A DNA stretch of 64,000 nucleotides from positions 62,001 through 126,000 of the forward strand of contig JBGFRO010000049.1 in NCBI GenBank assembly GCA_041695085.1. Direction: 5' to 3'. The DNA is from DYFT01 sp041695085 (lineage in GTDB: Bacteria; Bacteroidota; Ignavibacteria; UBA10030). A program made the position numbers and the translations under genes. Below the pieces are notes generated by a model. That model was not told where the DNA came from. It saw only the letters and a list, made by a program, of their open reading frames with translations, and did no database searches. Below, piece after piece: positions 33,021 through 41,171 of the stretch (the stretch's first letter is position 1; each line of letters starts with the position of its first letter).

Positions 33021-33571
33021 AGCAACGCGTATTCGTGGGTCTCGGATCCAATGTGGGAGACCGGCTCGCATTTCTCCGTGCTGCAGTTCAGCATCTATCT
33101 TCACTGCCCGATACAGAGGTCGTTGGTGCATCCTCCGTTTACGAAACCGAACCGGTCGGGAAAAAAGATCAATCGGATTTTCTCAATGCTGTAGTAGAAT
33201 TACGGTCGGGGCTCGAGCTCCTGACAATCCACAAAGCATGCAAATTGATCGAGACGAAAGTCGGTCGCACAATCAGGGAGCGTTGGGGGCCACGAGAGAT
33301 CGACATCGATCTCCTTTATGTGGGTGATCTCCGGTTTGAGTCACCGGAGCTGACGGTGCCCCATCCGGAAATCGTCCACCGTCGATTCGTCTTAGTCGGA
33401 CTTTCGGAAATCGCCGGCCGGTTTGTCGATCCGATACGAAAGATGACAATGGCTCAGCTCCTCGCATCGTGTCGAGATCAGAGTTTGATTGCAAAAACTG
33501 CCTTTTCCATTCAACCGGCGGCACACCCCCCGGGGGCTCTCGGAGAGATGATTGCAGGCTCCACTACGTGA
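33017..33571 (+). CDS. folK: 2-amino-4-hydroxy-6-hydroxymethyldihydropteridine pyrophosphokinase
   Basis: 184 residues. It transfers pyrophosphate from ATP to hydroxymethyl-dihydropterin, the step after FolB. Motifs are VGLGSNVGDRLAFLRAAV at the start, SSVYETEPVG, DFLNAVVEL and RWGPREIDIDLLYVGD, which holds the Mg/ATP-binding aspartates, then VPHPEIVHRRFVL. There is a C-terminal tail of about 30 residues beyond the core. It overlaps both folB and the downstream kinase gene. Confidence 0.95.
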   Translation: MKQRVFVGLGSNVGDRLAFLRAAVQHLSSLPDTEVVGASSVYETEPVGKKDQSDFLNAVVELRSGLELLTIHKACKLIETKVGRTIRERWGPREIDIDLLYVGDLRFESPELTVPHPEIVHRRFVLVGLSEIAGRFVDPIRKMTMAQLLASCRDQSLIAKTAFSIQPAAHPPGALGEMIAGSTT

Positions 33572-34208
33572 AATCCGCCATATAGCGATTGAAGGAGTCA
33601 TTGGCGCTGGCAAGACGTCGTTGGCCCGAATGCTGTCTGAACGCCTCGGCGCGCGGCTTGTGCTCGAGCGGTTTGAAGAGAATCCCTTCCTCCCGAAGTT
33701 CTACGAGGATCCGGAGCACTACGCGTTCCAGACACAAATTTTTTTCCTCCTCAGCCGATACAGACAACAGCAGGAGCTGTTTCAGGCAGATCTCTTTCAT
33801 AACTTTGTCATCACGGACTACATTTTTGAGAAGGACAAGATCTTCGCCTACCTCACGCTTCAAGATGAGGAGTTAAAATTGTATGAAACACTTCTCAATG
33901 CGATTGAAAAGAACATTCCGACACCTGATCTGGTCGTCTATCTTCAATCGAGCGTTGATCGTTTGATGGCGAACATCCGGAAGAGAGGAAGGAAGATGGA
34001 AGAGAACATGTCCGAAGAATACATACGCGATCTCAACGAGGCGTACAACTATTTCTTCTTCCGTTATAAAGCGACGCCGTTACTCATCGTGAAAGCAACC
34101 GAGATCGATTTTGTGAACAATCAGTCGGACTTTCAAGACTTGCTGGAACAGATCCTGCGTCCGAATCGCGCGCCGGTGGAGTATTACAATCCTGTCAGGA
34201 GGCCGTAA
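33552..34208 (+). CDS. Deoxynucleoside kinase family protein
   Basis: 218 residues from TTG 33552, overlapping folK by 20 bases; GGAGAG lies just upstream and the P-loop needs roughly this N-terminus. The P-loop is GVIGAGKTS (residues 15-23). The ERFEENPFLPKFYEDPE and ITDYIFEKDKIFAYLTL (DRS-like) regions, the LQSSVDRLMANIRKRGRKME substrate lid and the C-terminal end match bacterial deoxyadenosine/deoxyguanosine kinases. It would salvage purine deoxynucleosides. Exact specificity is not evident. Confidence 0.9.
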   Translation: MQAPLREIRHIAIEGVIGAGKTSLARMLSERLGARLVLERFEENPFLPKFYEDPEHYAFQTQIFFLLSRYRQQQELFQADLFHNFVITDYIFEKDKIFAYLTLQDEELKLYETLLNAIEKNIPTPDLVVYLQSSVDRLMANIRKRGRKMEENMSEEYIRDLNEAYNYFFFRYKATPLLIVKATEIDFVNNQSDFQDLLEQILRPNRAPVEYYNPVRRP

Positions 34209-34209
34209 C

Positions 34210-34419
34210 GTGTTATTCCGTTTATTGCGATATCTCGTCTTTGGCGCTCTTCTCTATCTGCTTGTGCGCGGCATCCAGGCATTCCTCAGATCGATTGTCA
34301 AATCCGGCAAAAGTCGTGGAAAAGTTCCTCCTCAACAGAACGCATCCCAAGCGAAGCAGAGTCTTGATCTCAGCGATGTGCAAGACGCCGAGTTCGAAGA
34401 CCTTACGGACAAGAAGTAA
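34210..34419 (+). CDS. Small membrane-anchored protein of unknown function (DUF4834-like)
   Basis: 69 residues starting at GTG 34210, one base after the kinase stop. The N-terminal membrane helix (about residues 3-27, LLRYLVFGALLYLLVRGIQAF) is followed by a basic stretch and an acidic tail DVQDAEFEDLTDKK. One helix plus a short tail ending in an aromatic/acidic motif recalls the small DUF4834-type proteins of Bacteroidota that sit next to nucleoside kinases or folate genes; this is a pattern match from memory. No catalytic residues are seen. Confidence 0.7.
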   Translation: MLFRLLRYLVFGALLYLLVRGIQAFLRSIVKSGKSRGKVPPQQNASQAKQSLDLSDVQDAEFEDLTDKK

Positions 34420-34525
34420 TTCTTGAACCACCACTTATCGTTCCGCTTCTCACGTCGGAACGCGCCGCTCATCTCTTTTCCTTCTCTTCTCGTTGTGCGT
34501 GTGAGCTGTTCTCACCAGAAAACTG

Positions 34526-34556
34526 TTTGAAGATAACCCTGAACTTTGCTATATTG
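34526..34556 (+). promoter_or_regulatory. Bacteroidota-type promoter of asnS
   Basis: TTTG (34526-34529), 20 bases, then TATATTG (34550-34556). It lies about 30 bases before the GTG start of asnS, giving a leader of only about 20 bases. Confidence 0.65.
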
Positions 34557-34585
34557 ACGGCGAATTTTTTGAATCGGAACGAACA

Positions 34586-35890
34586 GTGAGCTTGATGAAT
34601 CGAGTGTACGTTGAGAACTTAGGTGCGCACGTTGGTGAAGTAGTACAGCTTCGCGGGTGGCTCTACAACAAACGGTCGAGCGGAAAGATCCGCTTCCTGC
34701 TCATGCGCGATGGAACCGGCATTGTGCAGGGGGTGATGGTGAAAGGAGTCGTGCCGGATGAGGTCTTTGAGCGGTTCGATGCACTCACGCAAGAATCCGC
34801 CTTCGGGCTGAAAGGGAAGGTGCGGAAGGAAGATCGCGCCCCCGGCGGCTACGAGCTGGAAGTGAGCGACGTTGTAATCTACTCCATCGCCCAAGACTAC
34901 CCTATCACGCCCAAAGAGCATGGCGTCGAGTTTCTCGCCGATCGTCGCCACCTCTGGTTGCGCTCATCCCGGCAGCACGCGATCATGCGCGTACGCCATC
35001 GCATCATCAAAGCCATACGCGATTTCTTCGACGAACGTGGATTTACACTACTCGATTCCCCCATTCTGACGCCGGCGGCGTGTGAAGGAACGACGTCATT
35101 GTTCGAAACGGAGTATTTCGACCTCGGCAAGGCGTATTTGACGCAATCCGGCCAACTTTACGCAGAGGCGGGGGCGATGGCGTTCGGAAAGGTGTATTGC
35201 TTTGGACCGACGTTTCGTGCTGAGAAGTCGAAGACTCGCCGCCATCTTTCTGAATTCTGGATGGTCGAGCCGGAAGTTGCCTTTGCTGACCTGAATGACG
35301 ACATGGAGCTTGCGGAAGAGTTCCTTGAGTACATTGTCCAGACGGTCTTGAGAGATCGCGAACAAGAGTTGAAAGTTCTTGAGCGGAACACGACTTTTTT
35401 GCAGAACGTCAAACGTCCGCTTCCTCGCATTACCTATGACGAGGCAGTTGAGATTCTCAAAAGAAAAGGGGTGGCATTTGAGTGGGGGAACGATTTCGGC
35501 GGCACCGATGAAACGATCATTTCCGAGCAATTCGACCGACCGGTGATGGTGCATCGTTATCCGGCTCACGTGAAGGCCTTCTACATGAAGCGTGATCCGG
35601 AAACCCCCAACCTTGCCCTGGCCGTTGACGTCTTAGCTCCCGAGGGATACGGCGAAATCATTGGTGGCAGTCAACGTGAAGACGATCTCGACACGCTCCT
35701 TCGTCGGATTCAGGAGCATAATCTTCCGCAAGAGGCCTTTGAATGGTATCTCGATCTTCGGCGGTACGGTACCGTTCCGCACGCGGGTTTTGGACTTGGC
35801 ATCGAACGCACCGTTGCGTGGATATGTGGATTGGACCATGTGCGTGAAACGATCCCCTTCCCACGCATGATCTACCGTCTCACACCCTAA
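34586..35890 (+). CDS. asnS: Asparaginyl-tRNA synthetase
   Basis: 434 residues of a class IIb synthetase. The N-terminal OB fold binds the anticodon (VVQLRGWLYNKRSSGKIRFL). Motif 1 lies around IRDFFDERGFTLLDSPILTP, motif 2 includes FRAEKSKTRRHLSEFWMVEP and motif 3 is GFGLGIERTVAWICGL. The motif CEGTTSLFETEYF separates it from AspRS, which would have a different flipping loop. The start is GTG 34586 or ATG 34595; neither has a strong site. asnS is followed one base later by an unrelated ABC exporter. Confidence 0.95.
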   Translation: MSLMNRVYVENLGAHVGEVVQLRGWLYNKRSSGKIRFLLMRDGTGIVQGVMVKGVVPDEVFERFDALTQESAFGLKGKVRKEDRAPGGYELEVSDVVIYSIAQDYPITPKEHGVEFLADRRHLWLRSSRQHAIMRVRHRIIKAIRDFFDERGFTLLDSPILTPAACEGTTSLFETEYFDLGKAYLTQSGQLYAEAGAMAFGKVYCFGPTFRAEKSKTRRHLSEFWMVEPEVAFADLNDDMELAEEFLEYIVQTVLRDREQELKVLERNTTFLQNVKRPLPRITYDEAVEILKRKGVAFEWGNDFGGTDETIISEQFDRPVMVHRYPAHVKAFYMKRDPETPNLALAVDVLAPEGYGEIIGGSQREDDLDTLLRRIQEHNLPQEAFEWYLDLRRYGTVPHAGFGLGIERTVAWICGLDHVRETIPFPRMIYRLTP

Positions 35891-35891
35891 G

Positions 35892-37037
35892 ATGCTTACC
35901 GTCTCTCATCTCCGCAAAGAGTACGACGGACTTGTCGCCGTCGACGGCATCTCGTTGAAGGTGCAGCGGGGAGAGTTGTTTGGACTTCTCGGTCCGAACG
36001 GGGCCGGGAAGACGACCACGATTCGCACCATTCTGAACATTATCCAACCCGATGCAGGAGAGATTACCTTCGATGGGCGCCCGTTCACCGAGGAGATGTG
36101 GAATATCATCGGCTACTTGCCGGAAGAACGGGGTCTCTACCGCAAGAGCAAGATCCTCAACACCATCCTCTACTTCGCGTCGCTGAAAGGACTTTCGGCC
36201 GATCAAGCCCGACCTGCGGCGCTGTATTGGCTCGAGCGGTTCGATTTGAAGGATGTCGGCCACCGCAAGGTGGAGGAACTCTCCAAAGGGAATCAACAGA
36301 AAGTCCAGATCATCTGCTCGATCCTGCATAAGCCACAGTTGCTCATCCTCGATGAACCGTTTTCTGGACTTGACCCCGTCAATCAAATTCTCCTGAAGGA
36401 CATCCTCCTTGAACTTCGACAACAGAACATTGCAATCATCTTTTCCACCCATCAAATGGAGCAGGTGGAAAAGATGTGCGATAACATCTGTCTGATTAAC
36501 AAAGGAAAGATTGTGCTGAGCGGCGGACTGAGAGAGATCAAAAAGCAGTATGGTACCAACTCGATTCGTCTGGAGTTCGATGGGGATGGATCGTTCTTGA
36601 AAACGCTGCCGATGGTGAAGCGGGCTGATGTCTATCAGAACTACGCCGAGCTGGAAGTGGTGGATGTGGGGAGGAGTAGGGAGCTTCTGAACCATCTTGA
36701 CAACAAATTGACTCTTCGCAAGTTTGAGATCCTCGAGCCGTCGCTCCACTCCATCTTTGTGAACGTTGTGGGATTGCCCGCCCAGACCTCCGGGAAGGAG
36801 GCGCCGGTAGTTCAGTCTGCCGCCTCCGCCAAGCGGCCGATGACTGCCGAGATAAAGAAGGCGCTTTTCTTGCTCGTTTTCTCCTGTGTCATGTTGTTTG
36901 TTTTCGTCGTCAAGGAAATAACAGCTGAAGAGCCGTCGTGGGTCATACCGGTCGTTTTCCTCGCGGCGGTTGGAATGTCGGTGTTTCAGTTCTTGCGAGC
37001 TAAGTCCAACGCTCAACAGCGGGGGGCGAACGAATGA
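35892..37037 (+). CDS. ABC transporter ATPase (NatA-like) with a C-terminal two-helix membrane tail
   Basis: 381 residues. Walker A is GPNGAGKT (34-41), the signature is LSKGNQQ (130-136, a variant of LSGGQ seen in this subfamily), Walker B is LLILDE (150-155) and the switch histidine is H187. The usual DUF4162-type accessory domain follows to about residue 295. Unusually, residues 323-341 and 350-369 are strongly hydrophobic, so the protein ends in two predicted membrane helices after a Pro/Ala linker. The partner permease overlaps by four bases. The cargo is unknown; NatAB-type systems export Na+ or act on lipids or drugs. Confidence 0.9.
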   Translation: MLTVSHLRKEYDGLVAVDGISLKVQRGELFGLLGPNGAGKTTTIRTILNIIQPDAGEITFDGRPFTEEMWNIIGYLPEERGLYRKSKILNTILYFASLKGLSADQARPAALYWLERFDLKDVGHRKVEELSKGNQQKVQIICSILHKPQLLILDEPFSGLDPVNQILLKDILLELRQQNIAIIFSTHQMEQVEKMCDNICLINKGKIVLSGGLREIKKQYGTNSIRLEFDGDGSFLKTLPMVKRADVYQNYAELEVVDVGRSRELLNHLDNKLTLRKFEILEPSLHSIFVNVVGLPAQTSGKEAPVVQSAASAKRPMTAEIKKALFLLVFSCVMLFVFVVKEITAEEPSWVIPVVFLAAVGMSVFQFLRAKSNAQQRGANE

Positions 37038-38275
37038 AGTTTATTGAAGTGGCGAAATGGGAATTTCTCGAGAAGGTTAAATCGAAAGCCTTCATCATCT
37101 CTCTCGTGTTAATGCCCATCATTATGGTCGCCTTCGGGGTGTTGCCGGGACTTCTCGCAACCAAACCCGATGAGGAAACGGTCGTCGTGGGATTGTACGA
37201 TGAACCGGGCACGTATGCAGCGGCGCTGGCGAAACGACTCGAGGAGAAATACCGTCTGCCGGATGGCAGGCCGAACTATGTCTTGCGCGACCTCACATCC
37301 GAAGGAGATTTCACCAAGGCGAAGAATGTTGGAATTGAGTTGATGGCGCAGGGCGTCATTGAGGGATTCTTCTACATACCTCGCGACGTCGCAGAAGGCG
37401 GCGTCGTTGAATATCGTGCGGAAAATGTCGGCAACATACGTGTCGTTGAACGCTTCTCACGTACGATCGAAGAGATTATCGTCGAACAGCGGCTTGCCGC
37501 GGAGGGGCTCGACGCGACGCGCGTGAGGAAGTTGATGGCAGATGTCAAGACGCGTTCCATCAAAACGTCCAAGAAAGGCGAGGAGAAGGAATCGGGGTTC
37601 CTCGAGACCTTCTTTAGCGCCTACGTGGTCATCATGATGTTGCTGTTCTTGGTACTGACCTCCGGCCAGCTGCTTATCCGGAGTGTCGTTGAAGAGAAAT
37701 CGAATCGGGTCATTGAGGTCTTGCTTTCTTCCTGTTCCGCGCGCGATTTGATGATGGGAAAGATTCTCGGTTTAAGCGGACTTGGAATTTTGCAAGTGTT
37801 GCTCTGGGCCGCCATCGGTCTCGGTTTCGCCTGGAAGACCGGCACGAACCTCTTCGGGGTAGAGAATCTTCTTCTCTCGCTCGTTTATTTTCTCTTCGGT
37901 TATCTGTTGTATGCGGGCATCTTTGTCGCAGCCGGTTCGCCTGTCACCACGGAGCAGGAAGCGCAACAGATTACCAGCTATGTAAGTTTGTTCCTCGTCT
38001 TTCCCATTGTTCTGGCGATGCCGGTCATGCAAAATCCGGATTCCTTGCTCGTGAAAATCCTATCCTTCATCCCGGTGCTGACCCCGGCGTTTATGGTGAT
38101 GCGCATTCCCATTCAAATGCCCCCAACGTGGGAGATTCTTGCGACGATTGGTGTCTTGATTGTGTCGAGCATCGCGATGATGTGGGTGGCGGGAAAGATC
38201 TTTCGTGTCGCCATTCTTGTTTATGGCAAACGGCCAACGTTAGCCGAGCTCTGGCGGTGGGTGCGGGCGGCGTGA
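37034..38275 (+). CDS. ABC-2 family permease (NatB-like)
   Basis: 413 residues. There is one N-terminal membrane helix, then a large extracytoplasmic domain of about 150 residues, then five or six helices. The segment SGQLLIRSVVEEKSNRVIEV is the diagnostic motif of the ABC-2/NatB group. It overlaps the ATPase gene by four bases, so the two form one exporter. No substrate can be assigned. It is followed after 39 bases by nuoJ, with which it shares no obvious role. Confidence 0.9.
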   Translation: MKFIEVAKWEFLEKVKSKAFIISLVLMPIIMVAFGVLPGLLATKPDEETVVVGLYDEPGTYAAALAKRLEEKYRLPDGRPNYVLRDLTSEGDFTKAKNVGIELMAQGVIEGFFYIPRDVAEGGVVEYRAENVGNIRVVERFSRTIEEIIVEQRLAAEGLDATRVRKLMADVKTRSIKTSKKGEEKESGFLETFFSAYVVIMMLLFLVLTSGQLLIRSVVEEKSNRVIEVLLSSCSARDLMMGKILGLSGLGILQVLLWAAIGLGFAWKTGTNLFGVENLLLSLVYFLFGYLLYAGIFVAAGSPVTTEQEAQQITSYVSLFLVFPIVLAMPVMQNPDSLLVKILSFIPVLTPAFMVMRIPIQMPPTWEILATIGVLIVSSIAMMWVAGKIFRVAILVYGKRPTLAELWRWVRAA

Positions 38276-38314
38276 GCATGCGACGAAGAACCTCCTGAAA
38301 TATGAGAATCTCTT

Positions 38315-38827
38315 GTGAACGTTGAAACGATCTTCTTCTATTTGCTTGGAGCGGTGTTTGTCGGTTCAGCATTGATGATGGTAACGCGGAGAAATCCCGT
38401 CATCGCTGCTCTCTATCTTATTCTCAATTTTTTCTGTCTCGCCGGCATCTATCTGACGCTCCACGCACAGTTCATTGCCGTCATTCAAATCCTCGTTTAT
38501 GCCGGCGCCATCATGGTGCTGTTTGTTTTTGTGATCATGCTGTTGAATTTGGCGGATGAGCGTCGGTTGAGCGAGGCAATGTCCTTCAAGAAGATCGTGG
38601 CGGCGGGACTCAGCATCGTGCTGTTGTTGGAGTTGTTGTACATCTTTGTCTATCGCGAGACGGAGCTTCCGACGCTTCAGGCCGATCGATCGATCGAAAT
38701 CGGTACCGTCGAAACCATCGGCAAACAACTTTTCACGAAATTCCTGTTCCCCTTTGAGGTGACCTCTCTTCTTCTCCTCGCTGCGATCGTCGGAGCAGTC
38801 GTATTGGCGAAGAAGAGATTGGACTGA
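38315..38827 (+). CDS. nuoJ: NADH-quinone oxidoreductase subunit J
   Basis: 170 residues, five membrane helices. VYAGAIMVLFVFVIMLLNL is the helix-3 signature of NuoJ, and RRNPVIAALYLILNFFCLAG precedes it. Start GTG 38315. The membrane arm here begins with J: nuoA-I are not next to it, so the complex is encoded in at least two places. Only three bases separate it from nuoK. Confidence 0.94.
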   Translation: MNVETIFFYLLGAVFVGSALMMVTRRNPVIAALYLILNFFCLAGIYLTLHAQFIAVIQILVYAGAIMVLFVFVIMLLNLADERRLSEAMSFKKIVAAGLSIVLLLELLYIFVYRETELPTLQADRSIEIGTVETIGKQLFTKFLFPFEVTSLLLLAAIVGAVVLAKKRLD

Positions 38828-38830
38828 CCC

Positions 38831-39130
38831 ATGGAACTTCAGACGTACCTCTTGCTGAGCGCTGTCACTTTTATCATCGGTGTTGTTGGAGTTCTTGCGC
38901 GCAGGAACGCCATTATCGTCTTTATGTCGATCGAGTTGATGTTAAACTCGGTGAACCTCACGTTGGTTGCCTTCTCTGCCTACCTGGGAGATGTCACCGG
39001 TCAAATGCTGGTGTTCTTCGTGATGACGGTGGCCGCGGCAGAAGCGGCTATCGGACTAGCGATCATCATAGCGCTTTTCCGCAACAAGCAGACGGTGAAT
39101 CTCGACGATATCAACATCCTGAAATGGTAA
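38831..39130 (+). CDS. nuoK: NADH-quinone oxidoreductase subunit K
   Basis: 99 residues, three membrane helices, the typical size. The two buried glutamates important for proton transfer are present: E35 in MSIELMLNSVNL and E71 in TVAAAEAAIGLA. It lies between nuoJ and nuoL, as in most complex I operons. Confidence 0.96.
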   Translation: MELQTYLLLSAVTFIIGVVGVLARRNAIIVFMSIELMLNSVNLTLVAFSAYLGDVTGQMLVFFVMTVAAAEAAIGLAIIIALFRNKQTVNLDDINILKW

Positions 39131-39176
39131 CTCGTTGAATCACCAACACTCGAAAGTTCACCCCGACCTTTAAAGT

Positions 39177-41150
39177 ATGTTCTCTCTTGCACCGGCTATC
39201 GTTCTCTTTCCTCTCCTCGGATTTCTTTTCCTCGGATTGTTCGGATCGCGACTGAACAATGAGCGGCTCATTGGCATCGTTGGAAGCGGAACGGTAGGGC
39301 TTTCGTTCCTTGTTGCGACGGCCATCTTTATCGAGATGCTCGGTCTGCCGCCCGAGCAGCGTAAGGAAATTGTCCAACTGTTTGCATGGATCGGAACCTT
39401 CACCGGCACAAGCACGTCGCTGAGTGTGTCCGTCGGCTATCAAATCGATCAGCTTTCGATCTTGATGACGCTGATCGTCACAGGCGTCGGTTTTCTGATC
39501 CACGTCTACTCGATCGGCTACATGCATGGAGACCCCGGCTTCTGGCGCTTCTTCACGTATCTCAACCTTTTCATCTTCGCGATGCTGAACCTCGTCCTGG
39601 CCGACAACTTTCTCTTGATGTTCCTCGGTTGGGAGGGAGTAGGACTCTGTTCCTATCTCCTCATCGGGTTTTGGTACGATCGCAAATTCGAAACGGGGGG
39701 ATACAAACCGGGAACGGCGTACACGGGGGATGCCGCGAAGAAAGCCTTCATCATCAACAGAATAGGCGATTTCGGTTTTCTTCTCGGAATGTTCCTCATC
39801 TACGTGCAATTCGAGAGTCTGAATTTCGATACGGTGTTCGGCCGAGCCGCCGTTGTGAACGTGGGTGGAGAAGTGATGACGTGGATGACCCTGCTTCTGT
39901 TCATCGGTGCAACCGGCAAGTCGGCACAAATCCCGCTCTTCGTCTGGTTACCGGATGCCATGGCGGGACCGACGCCCGTCAGCGCATTGATTCACGCTGC
40001 GACGATGGTGACGGCAGGAGTCTATATGGTTGCCCGTTGTTCAATTCTCTTCGCACTCGCGCCAACCACTTTGCAGATCATCGCCGTCATCGGCGCGCTG
40101 ACGGCGATTATGGCTGCCACCATCGGGTTGGTGCAAAACGACATTAAAAAGGTTCTCGCTTACTCAACGGTAAGTCAGCTTGGTTATATGTTTCTGGCGA
40201 TGGGGGTGGCCGCGTTCGGTGCGGGAATCTTTCACGTTACGACACACGCCTTTTTCAAAGCGCTCCTCTTTCTCGGATCCGGCGCAGTTATTCACGCGAT
40301 GCATGAAGAGCAGGATATTCAGAAAATGGGAGGGCTGAAGAAGTACATGCCGACGACGTACAAGACATTCCTTATCGGGGCCATTGCCATTGCCGGCATT
40401 CCGCCATTTGCCGGATTCTTTAGCAAAGATGAGATCCTTTGGAAAGCATTCAGCAGCGACTACGGCTCAGTTCTCCTCTGGGCCATCGGAGTGCTCGGAG
40501 CAGGAATCACGGCGTTTTACATGTTCCGGTTGACCATCCTTACCTTCGAGGGCGAGGAGCGATTCGATCATCGGCACATTCATCCGCACGAAGCTCCGCG
40601 GACGATGACCATTCCGCTTATCGTACTTGCAGGATTATCCATTGTAGGTGGATTTATCGGCATTCCGCAAAGCCTGATGGGAGGAAACGCTCTGGAGCAA
40701 TGGCTTGAACCTATTTTTGCACCCGCCCTGTCGAAATTGCGCGTGATGCCTCATCACGTTGAGGTCACCGAGTACATTTTGATGGTTCTTTCGGTAGGAA
40801 TTGCACTCGCCGGCATCTACGGCGCACGGCTGGTGTATCTGCGACGGCAAGAACTTTCTGCTCTCTGGCAACAGAAGTACGCTCGCATCTACAATATCCT
40901 ATGGAACAAATATTACCTCGATGAGGTGTACGATGCGCTCTTCGTTCGACCGACACTTCGTCTCTCGAATAGTCTCCTCTGGAAGGGAGTGGACGTAGCC
41001 GTGATCGACTGGATGGTGAATGGCACTGCGACCGCTGTGGCGTGGTGTGCGTTCTGGGTCAGGCGCGTTCAAACCGGTGTGGCACAAATGTACGCCACGG
41101 TTCTTGTTGGCGGCATTGTCGTCATTCTGTTCTGGTTGATGATCAAATAA
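39177..41150 (+). CDS. nuoL: NADH-quinone oxidoreductase subunit L
   Basis: 657 residues, the largest antiporter-like subunit, with the long lateral helix at the C-terminal end. Signatures are FLGWEGVGLCSYLLIGFWY, PLFVWLPDAMAGPTPVSALI followed by HAATMVTAGVYMVAR, and NDIKKVLAYSTVSQLGYM, containing the channel glutamate, lysines and histidine. A well-formed NuoL supports a proton- or sodium-pumping complex I. ATG 39177 has no clear ribosome site. Confidence 0.96.
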   Translation: MFSLAPAIVLFPLLGFLFLGLFGSRLNNERLIGIVGSGTVGLSFLVATAIFIEMLGLPPEQRKEIVQLFAWIGTFTGTSTSLSVSVGYQIDQLSILMTLIVTGVGFLIHVYSIGYMHGDPGFWRFFTYLNLFIFAMLNLVLADNFLLMFLGWEGVGLCSYLLIGFWYDRKFETGGYKPGTAYTGDAAKKAFIINRIGDFGFLLGMFLIYVQFESLNFDTVFGRAAVVNVGGEVMTWMTLLLFIGATGKSAQIPLFVWLPDAMAGPTPVSALIHAATMVTAGVYMVARCSILFALAPTTLQIIAVIGALTAIMAATIGLVQNDIKKVLAYSTVSQLGYMFLAMGVAAFGAGIFHVTTHAFFKALLFLGSGAVIHAMHEEQDIQKMGGLKKYMPTTYKTFLIGAIAIAGIPPFAGFFSKDEILWKAFSSDYGSVLLWAIGVLGAGITAFYMFRLTILTFEGEERFDHRHIHPHEAPRTMTIPLIVLAGLSIVGGFIGIPQSLMGGNALEQWLEPIFAPALSKLRVMPHHVEVTEYILMVLSVGIALAGIYGARLVYLRRQELSALWQQKYARIYNILWNKYYLDEVYDALFVRPTLRLSNSLLWKGVDVAVIDWMVNGTATAVAWCAFWVRRVQTGVAQMYATVLVGGIVVILFWLMIK

Positions 41151-41171
41151 GTAGACGACGACTCGTTTCTC

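Noticed and set aside
35880..37016. 378-codon minus-strand ORF across the ABC ATPase gene
   Set aside because: Shadow of the ATPase, which has intact Walker, signature and H-loop motifs.
39111..39929. 272-codon minus-strand ORF over the start of nuoL
   Set aside because: Hydrophilic translation with no domain; nuoL on the plus strand is certain.
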